From Streptomyces chromofuscus (GTDB taxonomy: Bacteria; Actinomycetota; Actinomycetes; Streptomycetales; Streptomycetaceae), in assembly GCF_015160875.1 (NCBI RefSeq), contig NZ_CP063374.1, positions 3,720,001 to 3,784,000 on the forward strand: DNA of 64,000 nucleotides, in the 5' to 3' direction. Below the pieces are notes generated by a model. It saw nothing but the letters and a program-made list of their open reading frames with translations. It ran no database searches and was not told where the DNA came from. Numbering within the stretch: position 1 is the first letter of the stretch; the number at the start of each line of letters is the position of its first letter. The position numbers were made by a program, and so were the translations under genes. This document shows positions 1 through 10,313 of the stretch, piece after piece.

Positions 1-60
1 CGTCACCCGAACCGGTGACCAAATGTCGCCAAATCATTACCGGGCGCTACCCTCACTCGC

Positions 61-516
61 GTGAAGCACTCCACCACCTCTCAGACGCGACGCGGCCAGG
101 GCCCCGCCCGCCGGATCGGCCGCTCACTCGCCCTCGTTCTGCCCGTCGTCCTGGTGCTCTCCGGGACTCTCGCGGTCACGCGGGTCAACTGGTCCGGAAA
201 CCCCGAGAGCTCGGTGCTCACCGCGGCGGACGTCTCGGTCTCCGGCCCGGGCGCCCGCACCGCGCCCCGTGCCCCGCACGAGGTGCTCCGCGACCAACTG
301 CTGACCGAGCTCCAGGAGACCGACCCGGGCACCGCCCTCACCCACCTCCAGCAGGCGGTGGACGAGCGTCCGGCCCTGGCCCGCCACTGCGCCTCCATCG
401 CCCGATCGCTCGGCCGCGCCGCCGTCCGCATCTACGGCCCGACCCGCGCCCAGTCCTACTCCCGCCCCGTCTGCGACACGTCGTTCGCCTCAGGAGTCCT
501 GGCGGCCCACGGCTGA
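61..516 (+). CDS. Membrane-anchored or secreted hypothetical protein
   Basis: A 151-residue protein starting at GTG 61. A basic N-terminus is followed by a hydrophobic segment at about residues 21-41, reading as a signal anchor or uncleaved signal peptide. The rest is a soluble, Ala- and Arg-rich extracytoplasmic domain with two cysteines (about residues 120 and 140) that could form a disulfide. I recognise no family. It stands alone upstream of the nucleotidyltransferase gene, separated by about 350 bp, so no operon is implied. Confidence 0.6.
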   Translation: MKHSTTSQTRRGQGPARRIGRSLALVLPVVLVLSGTLAVTRVNWSGNPESSVLTAADVSVSGPGARTAPRAPHEVLRDQLLTELQETDPGTALTHLQQAVDERPALARHCASIARSLGRAAVRIYGPTRAQSYSRPVCDTSFASGVLAAHG

Positions 517-869
517 GGCACCACCCACGCGCAGCCCCGCCGAGGCCGAAGGCCAGGGCGGGGCCACGCACCTCCCCACAGCACTGCTCCCCGGGCTCGG
601 CGATGAAACTGGCGAGAAAGCCGAGGCGCAGGAGTCCGGCAAGGAGCGCCGCTGCCCACTGGCTGTGGGCACCCCGCCGCGAATCATCAGAAGAACCCAC
701 GAACGGGTGATCCGCCGGTGGCCGGCGCGCTCAGATCACCACCGTAGACGGCCTACGGCACGTTTCCGGCGCAGTTCGGCCGCCCGCCCGCAAGCCCCGC
801 CGCAAAGCCCCGCCACGAACCCCACCCGGCCCCACCAGCACCGCCCCACGCCCACGTAAAGTGCCGGGC
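517..869. other. Intergenic region, no supported gene
   Basis: About 350 bp between two plus-strand genes. Open frames here are GC-driven and lack ribosome binding sites or recognisable domains. It presumably carries the promoter of the nucleotidyltransferase gene, but I see no clear -10/-35 pair. Confidence 0.5.
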
Positions 870-1601
870 ATGACCGATCCGAACGCCGCCTCCCGCCCCG
901 TCCAGGCCGTCATCCTGGCCGGAGGCCAGGGCTCGCGGCTGCGCCCCTACACCGACGACCGTCCCAAGCCGATGGTCGAGATCCCCGGCACGGGCACGCC
1001 GATCATCGGCCACCAGCTCACCTGGCTCGCCGAGGAGGGCGTCACCGACGTCGTGGTCAGCTGCGGCCACCTCGCCGAGGTCCTGCAGGAGTGGCTGGAC
1101 TCCGCCGACCTGCCAGTCCGCGTCACCACCGTCGTCGAGAAGGAACCCCTCGGCCGGGGCGGCGGCCTCAAGCACGCCGCCGCGCGCCTCCCCCACCCGA
1201 ACCGCTCCTGGTACGCCACCAACGGCGACATCTGGACCCGCTTCTCGCTGCGCGACATGGCCGACTTCCACACCGAACGCGACGCCATAGCGACCCTCGC
1301 CCTGGCCCGCCCCCGCATCCCCTGGGGCGCCGTGCAGACGGACGGCTTCGGTCACATCACGGACTTCATCGAGGCCCCGCCGACGACGTACGAGGTCAAT
1401 GCGGGCGTCTACGTCTTCTCCCCCGAGTTCGCCGCGCTGCTCCCCGAGCGCGGCGACCACGAGCGCACCACGTTCCCGCACCTGGCCCGCGAGCACCGCC
1501 TGGCCGGCTTCCCGATCCCCCAGGGCGCGTACTGGCGTGCCATCGACACCGCGAAGGACCTCACCGAGGCCGCGAAGGAGCTGGCCGCGCTGGGCCGTTG
1601 A
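870..1601 (+). CDS. Sugar-phosphate nucleotidyltransferase
   Basis: A 243-residue protein of the NTP_transferase family (GT-A-like Rossmann fold), which joins a nucleoside triphosphate to a sugar 1-phosphate to make an NDP-sugar. The N-terminal signature LAGGQGSRLRPYT followed by RPKPM is the phosphate-binding and catalytic loop; a metal-binding NGDIW motif lies near residue 115. Length fits the short, single-domain members without a left-handed beta-helix. ATG 870 is preferred over GTG 861 because the homologous core begins shortly after; neither has a good ribosome binding site. The sugar substrate cannot be told from sequence. A strong terminator follows. Confidence 0.85.
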   Translation: MTDPNAASRPVQAVILAGGQGSRLRPYTDDRPKPMVEIPGTGTPIIGHQLTWLAEEGVTDVVVSCGHLAEVLQEWLDSADLPVRVTTVVEKEPLGRGGGLKHAAARLPHPNRSWYATNGDIWTRFSLRDMADFHTERDAIATLALARPRIPWGAVQTDGFGHITDFIEAPPTTYEVNAGVYVFSPEFAALLPERGDHERTTFPHLAREHRLAGFPIPQGAYWRAIDTAKDLTEAAKELAALGR

Positions 1602-1638
1602 CGGGCACCCTCCACAACGAGCGCGCACCGGTACGACG

Positions 1639-1672
1639 ACGGGGTCCCGCGCCTCATCGCGCGGGACCCCGT
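1639..1672. terminator. Perfect 14-bp hairpin terminator
   Basis: Inverted arms 1639-1652 and 1659-1672 pair perfectly around a 6-nt loop. It lies between the plus-strand nucleotidyltransferase and the minus-strand DoxX gene, so it can serve both convergent transcripts. There is no U-tract, as is usual in Streptomyces. Confidence 0.75.
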
Positions 1673-1691
1673 CCTCGTGACCGTTCGAGCG

Positions 1692-3545
1692 CTAGCCCAG
1701 CAGACCCCCCACGAGCCCCGGCTGCCCGGCCGACGACTCCCCGTCGCCGGACCCGGTACCGCCCGTGGACCCCGTACCGCCCGTCGAGCTGCTGCCTGCG
1801 CCGCCCCCGGACGTGGGACCGGCACTGGTGCTCGGGACCTCCTCCGCCGGCGCCGACTGCTGCGGCGGCGCCTGCCCCGCCGTCCCCTGCGTCTGGCTCG
1901 GCGAGCCGCCGGTGACCGTGCCGCTGTCCTGGGTCGCACCCGGCGTCGTCGCCGCGCCCGCGGTGGGCGCGGCCGAGGTCGCGCCCTGCGTGGGCGAGGT
2001 GGCCGCGGCCGACGGCGTGGTGCTCTGCCGCCGCTCACCGGCCTTGGACGGCAGCGGCGAGCCGGGCAGTTCGTTGCGCGGCGCTTCGCCGGGACCGGGG
2101 ACGACCACCCGGTCCGAGTCCCGCACGGCACCGCCGAGCAGCGACCCGACGAGCAGCGTGAGCCCGGTGACGATCGCGGTGACGAGGGCGCCCCGGCGCA
2201 GCACGTACCGCCGCAGCTCCCAGATGTCGGCGCGCGGGCCGAGCCGCCGCCAGGCAAGTCCGGCCAGCCGCCCGTCGACGGAGTAGACGGGCGCCCCCGC
2301 GATGATCAGCGGCGACCAGGCGGCGAGGTAGATGATGTCGGGGGCGTCGTAGGCGGGGACGCTCTTCCAGCTGACGGTGACGAGCAGCGCGGCGGAGAGC
2401 AGCGCGCCGCCCACCGCGGCGACCCGCTGCCAGCAGCCCAGGACCGTGAGCACGCCCACGACGACCTGCGCGAAGGCGATCAGCAGGCCGGACCCGACCG
2501 GATGCTGCAGCGCGAACTGGCGGAGCGGCTCGGCGACTTCCCAGGGGTGCAGGGTGTTGAGCCACTTGACCATGGACCCGCGGTCGCCGCCGTCGAAGAA
2601 GACGGGGTCGCAGAGCTTGCCCATGCCGGCGTAGATGGAGATGGCGCCGAGGAAGACGCGCAGCGGGAGCAGGACGACGCCCAGGTTCATCCGGCGGCCG
2701 GGGTAGTAGGCGTGCCGCGCGGGGTCCTCGCCGTGCCGCCGGGAGCGGGCCCCGGCGCGCTCGCCGCCCGGGTCGGCCGCCTCGACGTCGTCGATGTCGT
2801 CGATGTCGTCGATGTCGTCATCGTCGTCGTAACCGCCGTCGAACCGCTCCCTGGCGTAGGCGGGTTCGTCGTACGCGCCCTCGACGCTCCGCATGGCCGG
2901 CAGCAGCCGGGTACCGGCGCCGTCGTGGGGGGTGCGCTGGGCGCCGACGAGCGGGGTCTCGACGGTCTGGTCGAGGTCGCCGTAGTCGCCGTAGTCGTTG
3001 TATTCGCTGTAGTCGCTGTAGTCGTCGTAGCCGTCACGCCCGCCATAGCCTTCACGGCCGCCGTAGCCTTCACGCCCGCGATAGCCTTCACGCCCGCCGT
3101 AGCCGTCGCGGCCGCCGTAGCCGGCGGCGACGTCGACGCGCGGGATGACCTGGGTGGCTCCGGTGTCGGCGGACGGTTCCTCCGGATGGCGGACTCCCGC
3201 ACTGCGCACGGCCTGGAGCAGGCGGTGGGCGCCGGTGTCGTCGGGGGCGGACCGGCCGCTCCACACGACCGGGCGGCGGCGGGGTTCGCCGGGCTGGGCC
3301 GCTCTGCCCGCCGTACCGACGACCGGCACGCGGGCGGTGTCCTCGGTGGCGCTCAAGTGCCGTGCGACCCGCGGCGACTGGGCGCGGCGCGACGAGGCGC
3401 CCAACTGCACGCGGAAGCTGGCGTGATTGACGATGATCTGCGCCGGGTCGCTCGGCACCTTCACCATGCTCAGCGCGGGAGCGTCGTCGAATCCCGACGA
3501 GCGGTCCCCCGTGGGTGTGCGGGGTGTTCTGGTGTCCACACTCAT
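1692..3545 (-). CDS. DoxX-family membrane protein with long disordered tails
   Basis: A 617-residue protein whose middle (about residues 285-455) is a DoxX-like four-helix membrane domain beginning LGVVLLPLRVFLGA. A further hydrophobic helix follows (TAIVTGLTLLVGSLLGG, about 475). The N-terminal part is soluble and contains Gly-Tyr-Gly-Gly-Arg-Glu/Asp repeats (about 170-205), an Asp/Tyr-rich run and an Asp-Ile-Asp-Asp repeat. The C-terminal 120 residues are Ser/Thr/Pro/Gly-rich, as in cell-envelope linkers. DoxX proteins are linked to quinone or redox biology, but the role here is unknown. It is last in a minus-strand series after rlmB. Confidence 0.75.
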   Translation of the reverse strand: MSVDTRTPRTPTGDRSSGFDDAPALSMVKVPSDPAQIIVNHASFRVQLGASSRRAQSPRVARHLSATEDTARVPVVGTAGRAAQPGEPRRRPVVWSGRSAPDDTGAHRLLQAVRSAGVRHPEEPSADTGATQVIPRVDVAAGYGGRDGYGGREGYRGREGYGGREGYGGRDGYDDYSDYSEYNDYGDYGDLDQTVETPLVGAQRTPHDGAGTRLLPAMRSVEGAYDEPAYARERFDGGYDDDDDIDDIDDIDDVEAADPGGERAGARSRRHGEDPARHAYYPGRRMNLGVVLLPLRVFLGAISIYAGMGKLCDPVFFDGGDRGSMVKWLNTLHPWEVAEPLRQFALQHPVGSGLLIAFAQVVVGVLTVLGCWQRVAAVGGALLSAALLVTVSWKSVPAYDAPDIIYLAAWSPLIIAGAPVYSVDGRLAGLAWRRLGPRADIWELRRYVLRRGALVTAIVTGLTLLVGSLLGGAVRDSDRVVVPGPGEAPRNELPGSPLPSKAGERRQSTTPSAAATSPTQGATSAAPTAGAATTPGATQDSGTVTGGSPSQTQGTAGQAPPQQSAPAEEVPSTSAGPTSGGGAGSSSTGGTGSTGGTGSGDGESSAGQPGLVGGLLG

Positions 3546-3692
3546 CTAACCGAGTGACGTCTGTTTAGGACACTGCTTTGACCCGCCGGATCTGTCCGGA
3601 CCGCGTCAAGCTCGCCCGGACCGCCCGAAATACCCCTCGCGGGTGACTACGGGGAATACCTGTTCAGGCTCGCCGGCGCTCCCCGCGCACCG

Positions 3693-4634
3693 TCACGCCC
3701 GTCGCCGCGCCGCCTCGTACAGCACGATCCCCGCCGCCACACCGGCGTTGAGCGACTCCGCCCCGCCCGGCATCGGAATCCGCACCCGGAAGTCACAGGT
3801 CTCCCCGACCAGCCGGGACAGCCCCTTGCCCTCGCTGCCGACCACGACGACGACCGGCCCCTCGAGGGCCTCCAGTTCCCCGAGTTCGACCTCGCCGTCG
3901 GCGGCGAGCCCGACCACGACGATCCCGGCCTTCTTGTAGGCCTCCAACGCGCGCGTCAGGTTGGTGGCGCGCGCGACCGGCGTACGGGCGGCCGTACCGG
4001 CGGACGTCTTCCACGCGCCGGCGGTCATCCCGGCCGCGCGCCGCTCCGGGACGACGACACCGTGGCCGCCGAACGCGGAGACGGACCGGACGACGGCACC
4101 CAGGTTGCGCGGGTCGGTCACGCCGTCCAGGGCGACGATCAGCGGGTCCTCGCCCTCGTCGGCGGCGGCGTCGGCGAGGTCCTCGGGGTGGGCGTACTCG
4201 TAGGGCGGCACCTGGAGCACCAGCCCCTGGTGGTTGAGCCCGTTCGTCATGCGGTCGAGTTCGGGGCGCGGCGCCTCCATGAGGTTGATGCCGCCGCGCT
4301 CGGCGGCGAGCTGGAGCGCCTCGCGGACCCGCTCGTCGCTGTCGATGAACTGCTGGACGTACAGCGTCGACGCGGGCACGCCCTCGCGTAGCGCCTCGAC
4401 GACCGGGTTGCGCCCGACGACCAGCTCGGACGTCCCCTTGCCCCCGGCGCGCCGCTGCTGCGGACGCCCCTGCGCGCGCCGCGACTTCGCGGCGGCGGCA
4501 CGCTGCTTGGCGTGGCCCTTGCGCATCTCGGCGGGGGGCGTCGGCCCCTTGCCCTCGAGGGACCGGCGCCGCTTGCCGCCGCTGCCGACCTGCGCGCCCT
4601 TCTTGCCGGACATGCGGCGGTTGTTCGCGGCCAT
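3693..4634 (-). CDS. rlmB: 23S rRNA (guanosine-2'-O-)-methyltransferase RlmB
   Basis: A 313-residue SpoU/TrmH-family (SPOUT) enzyme that 2'-O-methylates a guanosine of 23S rRNA (G2251 in E. coli) using S-adenosylmethionine. After a basic extension of about 75 residues comes the substrate-binding domain starting LVVGRNPVVEALREG, then the knotted methylase domain with the three SpoU motifs: NLGAVVRSVSAFGG, VVGSEGKGLSRLV and SLNAGVAAGIVLYE. It lies 85 bp downstream of cysS in the same orientation, the usual actinobacterial arrangement. Confidence 0.93.
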   Translation of the reverse strand: MAANNRRMSGKKGAQVGSGGKRRRSLEGKGPTPPAEMRKGHAKQRAAAAKSRRAQGRPQQRRAGGKGTSELVVGRNPVVEALREGVPASTLYVQQFIDSDERVREALQLAAERGGINLMEAPRPELDRMTNGLNHQGLVLQVPPYEYAHPEDLADAAADEGEDPLIVALDGVTDPRNLGAVVRSVSAFGGHGVVVPERRAAGMTAGAWKTSAGTAARTPVARATNLTRALEAYKKAGIVVVGLAADGEVELGELEALEGPVVVVVGSEGKGLSRLVGETCDFRVRIPMPGGAESLNAGVAAGIVLYEAARRRA

Positions 4635-4719
4635 GATCTACCTGTCTGTGGTGAGTACGTACGTCTATGAAGTGTGCCGTCCAGGAAGGCGAGCGGCACA
4701 GTGATCGAGCCGGTGGCCC

Positions 4720-6120
<1,401 letters not shown>

Positions 6121-6206
6121 CACTCCAGGGTAGTGGGCCGCGAGCGATGCCTCGTGCCCCTTGTGGACAAGGTGCGCCTCTTCGTGACGTCCCGGCCGGG
6201 ACGCGG

Positions 6207-6698
6207 TCAGCCGACCCGCACCACCAGCGCCGTGGCGACCGCCATCAGGCCTTCCTCGCGTCCGGGGAAGCCGAGCCCGTCCGTGGTCGCGCCGGAGACG
6301 GAGACCGGGGCCCCGGCGGCCTCGGACAGGACCTTCTGGGCCTCGTCACGGCGCTTGCCGATCTTCGGGCGCGGCCCGACGACCTGTACGGCGACGTTGC
6401 CGATACGGAATCCCGCCTCGCGCACGATGCGGGCGGCCTCGGTCAGCAGCGCCACGCCCGACGCGCCGGACCACTCCGGCCGCCCGGTGCCGAAGTGCTG
6501 TCCCAGGTCACCGAGCCCGGCGGCGGAGAACAGCGCGTTGCACGCGGCGTGCGCCACGACGTCCGCGTCGGAGTGCCCGGCCAGCCCGGGCCCCTCGCCC
6601 TCCCACTTCAGGCCGGCGCACCACAGCTCGCGGCCCTCCTCGAAGGCGTGGATGTCGGTGCCGATGCCGACCTGCGGAAGCGACGTCTCAGAAGCCAT
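6207..6698 (-). CDS. ispF: 2-C-methyl-D-erythritol 2,4-cyclodiphosphate synthase
   Basis: A 163-residue IspF, which cyclises CDP-methylerythritol 2-phosphate with release of CMP in the MEP isoprenoid pathway. Visible are the zinc-binding GTDIHAF start (Asp-x-His), the second metal ligand in GHSDADVVAHA and the conserved C-terminal region ending VATALVVRVG. Its start overlaps the end of ispD by 11 bp, so the two are translationally coupled and catalyse nearby steps. Confidence 0.95.
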   Translation of the reverse strand: MASETSLPQVGIGTDIHAFEEGRELWCAGLKWEGEGPGLAGHSDADVVAHAACNALFSAAGLGDLGQHFGTGRPEWSGASGVALLTEAARIVREAGFRIGNVAVQVVGPRPKIGKRRDEAQKVLSEAAGAPVSVSGATTDGLGFPGREEGLMAVATALVVRVG

Positions 6699-7440
6699 CG
6701 TTGAGCCTCCTGCGGGCCAGGACCGCCTCGGCGAGCACCAGGTCCAGGGGGCGGGTGACCTTGAAGGCCTCCTCGTGCCCGGGCACGACGACGACCCGTT
6801 CGCCCAGCTGTTCGACCATGCTGGCGTCGTCGGTGACGTTGTCGGTGACGGTCTCGTGCGCGCGCAGCAGGGTCGCGCGGTCGAAACCCTGCGGGGTCTG
6901 CACGGCGCGCAGCCGCGCCCGCTCCGGCGTGGCGAGCACGGGCTCCGGCTCGCCCGGCACCCGAGCGGGCTCGACCTCCTTGACGGTGTCCGCGAGCGGC
7001 AGCGCCGGCACCACGGCGGGCGCGCCGTCGCGGACGGCCTCGATCACCGCGTCCACGGTCTCGACGGGAACGAGCGGGCGGGCGGCGTCGTGCACCAGCA
7101 CGATGTCGTAGCCGGGCGGCAGCGCGCCCAGGCCGAGCCTGACCGACTCCTGCCGCGACTCGCCCCCGGGGACGACCAGGAAGTCGGTGCGCTCGGGCAG
7201 GGAGTGCGCGTCGAGCAGCGACTTGACCTCGGCGGCTCCGTCGGGCGGGGCGACGACGACCACGAGCGAGACGGCACGGGACGCGGCCAGCGCGCGCACG
7301 GCGTGGATCAGCATGGGCGTGCCGTTCAGCGCGCGGAGCGCCTTGGGGGCGCCGGGACCGAGGCGTACGCCCCGGCCGGCGGCCGGGATGACCGCGGCGG
7401 TACGGACTCCTGCGGGCGAAGGGCGCGAAACGTCAGACAT
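6688..7440 (-). CDS. ispD: 2-C-methyl-D-erythritol 4-phosphate cytidylyltransferase
   Basis: A 250-residue IspD, which makes CDP-methylerythritol from MEP and CTP. The CTP-binding loop IPAAGRGVRLGPGAPKAL (about residues 18-35) and the conserved VHDAARPLV and DDASMVE motifs are all present. Length is normal. It is the first gene after a 330-bp gap below carD and overlaps ispF. Confidence 0.95.
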   Translation of the reverse strand: MSDVSRPSPAGVRTAAVIPAAGRGVRLGPGAPKALRALNGTPMLIHAVRALAASRAVSLVVVVAPPDGAAEVKSLLDAHSLPERTDFLVVPGGESRQESVRLGLGALPPGYDIVLVHDAARPLVPVETVDAVIEAVRDGAPAVVPALPLADTVKEVEPARVPGEPEPVLATPERARLRAVQTPQGFDRATLLRAHETVTDNVTDDASMVEQLGERVVVVPGHEEAFKVTRPLDLVLAEAVLARRRLNDGF

Positions 7441-7772
7441 CGGTTCCTGTCAGGTTTGTGTGCTCGGCCTACGTGGGTATGGCCTCAGCGTGCAAGCGAG
7501 CGGGCGCGCACCGCTTCGACCGGACCCTTCCGTGACCCTGGTCGAGCCGGCCGCCCGGGCACGGCACGCACAGTACCGGGGGGAGTTCTCCGGGGCGTAC
7601 GGCGGACGTAAGGGCGGCCACCCCAGGGACGCGGGGATGGCTGGAACACGACCCTCGGTTCGGGTAGGAAAACGCGGTTCGGGTACGAACATGCCGCAGC
7701 GCCCGGCGACTGGGATGTGTCATCGGGCACCGCGGCATTTCGATGTGCTGAGCGGAGCGGGCCTGCCTGTTG
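7441..7772. other. carD-ispD intergenic region
   Basis: A 332-bp gap between the end of carD and the start of ispD, both minus strand. Near carD it holds an imperfect inverted repeat (about 7690-7738, arms ATGCCGC and GCGGCAT) that could terminate carD. A direct repeat GGTTCGGGTA occurs at about 7657 and 7677, 20 bp apart. I see no supported gene. Confidence 0.45.
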
Positions 7773-8255
7773 TCAGGAGGCGAGCACCTCGTCGAGCAGA
7801 GCCTCGGCCTTGTCCTCGTTCGTGTTCTCCGCGAGGGCGAGCTCGCTCACCAGGATCTGGCGGGCCTTGGCGAGCATGCGCTTCTCACCGGCGGAGAGTC
7901 CACGCTCGCGCTCACGACGCCACAGGTCACGCACGACTTCCGCGACCTTGATGACATCGCCCGAGGCGAGCTTCTCCAGGTTTGCCTTGTAACGACGCGA
8001 CCAGTTCGTGGGCTCCTCGGCGTACGGCGCGCGCAGCACCTCGAAGACCCGGTCCAGCCCGTCCTGACCGACCACATCACGCACGCCGACGAACTCCGCA
8101 TTGTCCGCTGGCACACGCACCGTCAGGTCACCCTGGGCGACCTTCAGCACCAAGTAGGTCTTGTCCACGCCTTTGATCTGGCGAGTTTCGATGGCCTCGA
8201 TCAGCGCGGCCCCGTGATGGGGATAGACCACGGTGTCGCCAACCTTGAACGTCAT
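7773..8255 (-). CDS. carD: CarD-family transcription factor
   Basis: A 160-residue CarD/CdnL protein. The N-terminal RNA polymerase-interacting (Tudor-like) domain begins FKVGDTVVYPHHGAA; the C-terminal half is the helical DNA-binding domain with the conserved stretch around ELALAENTNEDKAEALLDE. In actinobacteria CarD binds the RNA polymerase beta subunit and stabilises open complexes, notably at rRNA promoters. Start and length agree with the family. It is first in the carD-ispD-ispF-cysS-rlmB series. Confidence 0.95.
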   Translation of the reverse strand: MTFKVGDTVVYPHHGAALIEAIETRQIKGVDKTYLVLKVAQGDLTVRVPADNAEFVGVRDVVGQDGLDRVFEVLRAPYAEEPTNWSRRYKANLEKLASGDVIKVAEVVRDLWRRERERGLSAGEKRMLAKARQILVSELALAENTNEDKAEALLDEVLAS

Positions 8256-8838
8256 GTGACAGGTACCCCTTCCGTGGCTATCCAGGGTAACACGGAAACG
8301 GCGGGTTCTGAATGGCGTTTTCGCAGGTCAGGGCATATCTCGGGGCTTGACAACAGCAACAGGAGCGTGCTTCAGCCAACCGTCGGGACGAGGTATTCGC
8401 AGGTCGGAGCGGCTCTCCGGGCCGAGTGAAACGTGCACGTTACGCACATCCGGCGACCCCGCCAAGCGGACGAACGTCCCCAAATGTCCGGTTCCAAACG
8501 CTCGACTTCCGCTACTCCGTTCGGCGCCCGGCGGCCGGTACGAGACGTTTCCGGAATTGATCACGACACTCCGGGCCGGCCCCGCGGTGATCAATTCCCG
8601 GGTCGGCCGCGCATTCCTTCACGCACATTTCGCGAAGGCTTATGTGAATGCCCTACGAGCGCCCGACACGCCCGAACAGGGAAGTCTCCGTACCCCCCTG
8701 GTGGGGGAAGCCGGACCGCCCCGGAGGAGGGTCGGGTGCGGGCGTCCGGGAACGGCTCGGTAACCTGAGGTCGCTGACAGCCACTTAGGGCGGCTTTACC
8801 ACGACAGCTGCCCCTGCGTTCAAGGAGTTGCCGCCGCC
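8256..8838. promoter_or_regulatory. carD / lipoprotein divergent intergenic region with AT-rich inverted repeat
   Basis: A 583-bp region between two divergent genes. A perfect 12-bp inverted repeat, GGAATTGATCAC at 8553-8564 and GTGATCAATTCC at 8587-8598, surrounds a 22-nt GC-rich loop. It could be an operator pair or an RNA hairpin. The carD promoter must lie at the left and the lipoprotein promoter at the right. Frames open here look like GC artefacts. Confidence 0.5.
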
Positions 8839-9540
8839 GTGAGCAGCAGCCTTCGACGCGGCGCCCTCGCCGCCACCGCCATCGCGTTCTCGATCGCCTC
8901 GCTCGCCGCCTGCGGCGCCGGCAACAACGCACAGACGCTGGAGATCAAGCCGGACAACGCGGCCACCAGCGTCGGTGACATTGAGATCCAGAACGCGGTG
9001 GTCATCACCCAGGCCGACCCGGAGGCGTCCGGCCCGGCCGTGGTCTCCGCCACCGTCTTCAACTCCGGCGACCGCGCGCAGAAGCTCGAGTCGATCAGCC
9101 TCGACGGCGCCGAGAAGGTCGAGCTCACTCCCGCGTCCGGCCAGGGCGAGCTGAGCATCCCGGCCGGCGGCTCCGTCATCATCGGCGGCAAGGGCAACGC
9201 GTCGGCGGTCCTGCAGAACGCGGAGTCCCTCACCGACGGCGACGCCCACAAGGTCACCTTCTCGTTCAGCGACACCGGCGACGTGACCATGCAGGCGTTC
9301 ATCGTGCCGGCCGAGGGCTACTACGCACCGTGGGGCCCGAGCGGCTCCCCGGCGGCCGACGCCTCCCCCTCCCCGACCGCGACGGAGACCGGTGAGGCCG
9401 GTGAAACCGGTGAGGCCGGCGGCGAGGGCGCGGCCGCCGACCCGGAGGGCACCGAGAGCGGGGCGGCCTCCGGCACGCCGACCGACCCGGCGTCCGCGTC
9501 GGCCACCGAGTCCGAGGCGGGCGACACCGCCGGTCACTGA
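8839..9540 (+). CDS. Putative lipoprotein, DUF461/PCuAC-like
   Basis: A 233-residue protein starting at GTG 8839 behind AAGGAG. The signal peptide ends in the lipobox LAAC with the lipidated cysteine at about residue 25, so it should be anchored outside the membrane. Residues 45-165 form a beta-rich domain with the features of the DUF461/PCu(A)C copper-chaperone-like group, but the Met/His copper ligands of true PCuAC are not obvious. The C-terminal 65 residues are a Ser/Pro then Glu/Gly/Ala-rich tail. It converges on phoP across a shared terminator. Confidence 0.75.
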   Translation: MSSSLRRGALAATAIAFSIASLAACGAGNNAQTLEIKPDNAATSVGDIEIQNAVVITQADPEASGPAVVSATVFNSGDRAQKLESISLDGAEKVELTPASGQGELSIPAGGSVIIGGKGNASAVLQNAESLTDGDAHKVTFSFSDTGDVTMQAFIVPAEGYYAPWGPSGSPAADASPSPTATETGEAGETGEAGGEGAAADPEGTESGAASGTPTDPASASATESEAGDTAGH

Positions 9541-9578
9541 ACGGCGTACCCAGGCGGCTCACCGACCGTCGTACACAG

Positions 9579-9611
9579 AAGGGCGGGACCTCACCAGGAG
9601 GTCCCGCCCTT
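9579..9611. terminator. Perfect 14-bp bidirectional terminator
   Basis: Arms 9579-9592 and 9598-9611 pair perfectly around a 5-nt loop; the stem is flanked by AA on the left and TT on the right. It sits between the convergent lipoprotein and phoP genes. Confidence 0.85.
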
Positions 9612-9632
9612 CCATGCTTGCCCGCGATCGGT

Positions 9633-10313
9633 TTACGGCTCGAACTTGTAGCCGAGGCCGCGCACCGTGACCAGGTAGCGCGGCGCGCCCGGGTCCGGCT
9701 CGATCTTGGCGCGCAGGCGCTTGACGTGGACGTCCAGGGTCTTGGTGTCACCGACGTAGTCGGCGCCCCAGACGCGGTCGATCAGCTGCATGCGGGTGAG
9801 GACGCGGCCGGCGTTGCGCAGCAGCATCTCCAGGAGGTCGAACTCCTTCAGCGGGAGATCGACCTTGGAGCCGCCGACGGTGACCACGTGGCGGTCGACG
9901 TCCATGCGGACCGGGCCGGCCTCCAGGGCCGCCGGGGCCACCTCCTCCGGCTCGCCGCGGCGGCGCAGGACGGCCCGGATGCGGGCGACCAGCTCGCGCG
10001 AGGAGAACGGCTTGGTGACGTAGTCGTCGGCTCCTATTTCCAGCCCGACAACCTTGTCGATCTCACTGTCCTTGGCGGTCACCATGATGACGGGGACGTT
10101 GGAGCGGCCGCGCAGCTGGCGGCAGACCTCGGTGCCCGGCAGGCCGGGCAGCATCAGGTCGAGGAGGACGAGGTCGGCGCCGTTGCGCTCGAACTCGTCG
10201 AGTCCGTCGGGCCCGGTGGTCGCGACGGCGACCTCGAAGCCCTCCTTGCGGAGCATGTACGACAGGGCGTCGGAGAAGGACTCCTCGTCCTCGACGACGA
10301 GCACACGGGTCAC
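9633..10313 (-). CDS. phoP: Response regulator PhoP
   Basis: A 226-residue OmpR/PhoB-family regulator. The receiver domain starts TRVLVVEDEE with the phosphorylated aspartate at about residue 52 (LVLLDLMLPG) and Lys in YVTKPF; a winged-helix DNA-binding domain follows, ending VRGLGYKFEP. In Streptomyces PhoP activates the phosphate-starvation regulon by binding PHO boxes and affects antibiotic production. GTG 10311-10313 is chosen because it makes the receiver begin correctly and overlaps the phoR stop (GTGA), implying coupling. Longer frames upstream run inside phoR. Confidence 0.95.
   Translation of the reverse strand: MTRVLVVEDEESFSDALSYMLRKEGFEVAVATTGPDGLDEFERNGADLVLLDLMLPGLPGTEVCRQLRGRSNVPVIMVTAKDSEIDKVVGLEIGADDYVTKPFSSRELVARIRAVLRRRGEPEEVAPAALEAGPVRMDVDRHVVTVGGSKVDLPLKEFDLLEMLLRNAGRVLTRMQLIDRVWGADYVGDTKTLDVHVKRLRAKIEPDPGAPRYLVTVRGLGYKFEP

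Noticed and set aside
8347..8763. Open frames in the carD-lipoprotein gap
   Set aside because: No ribosome binding site, no domain, conflicting frames on both strands.
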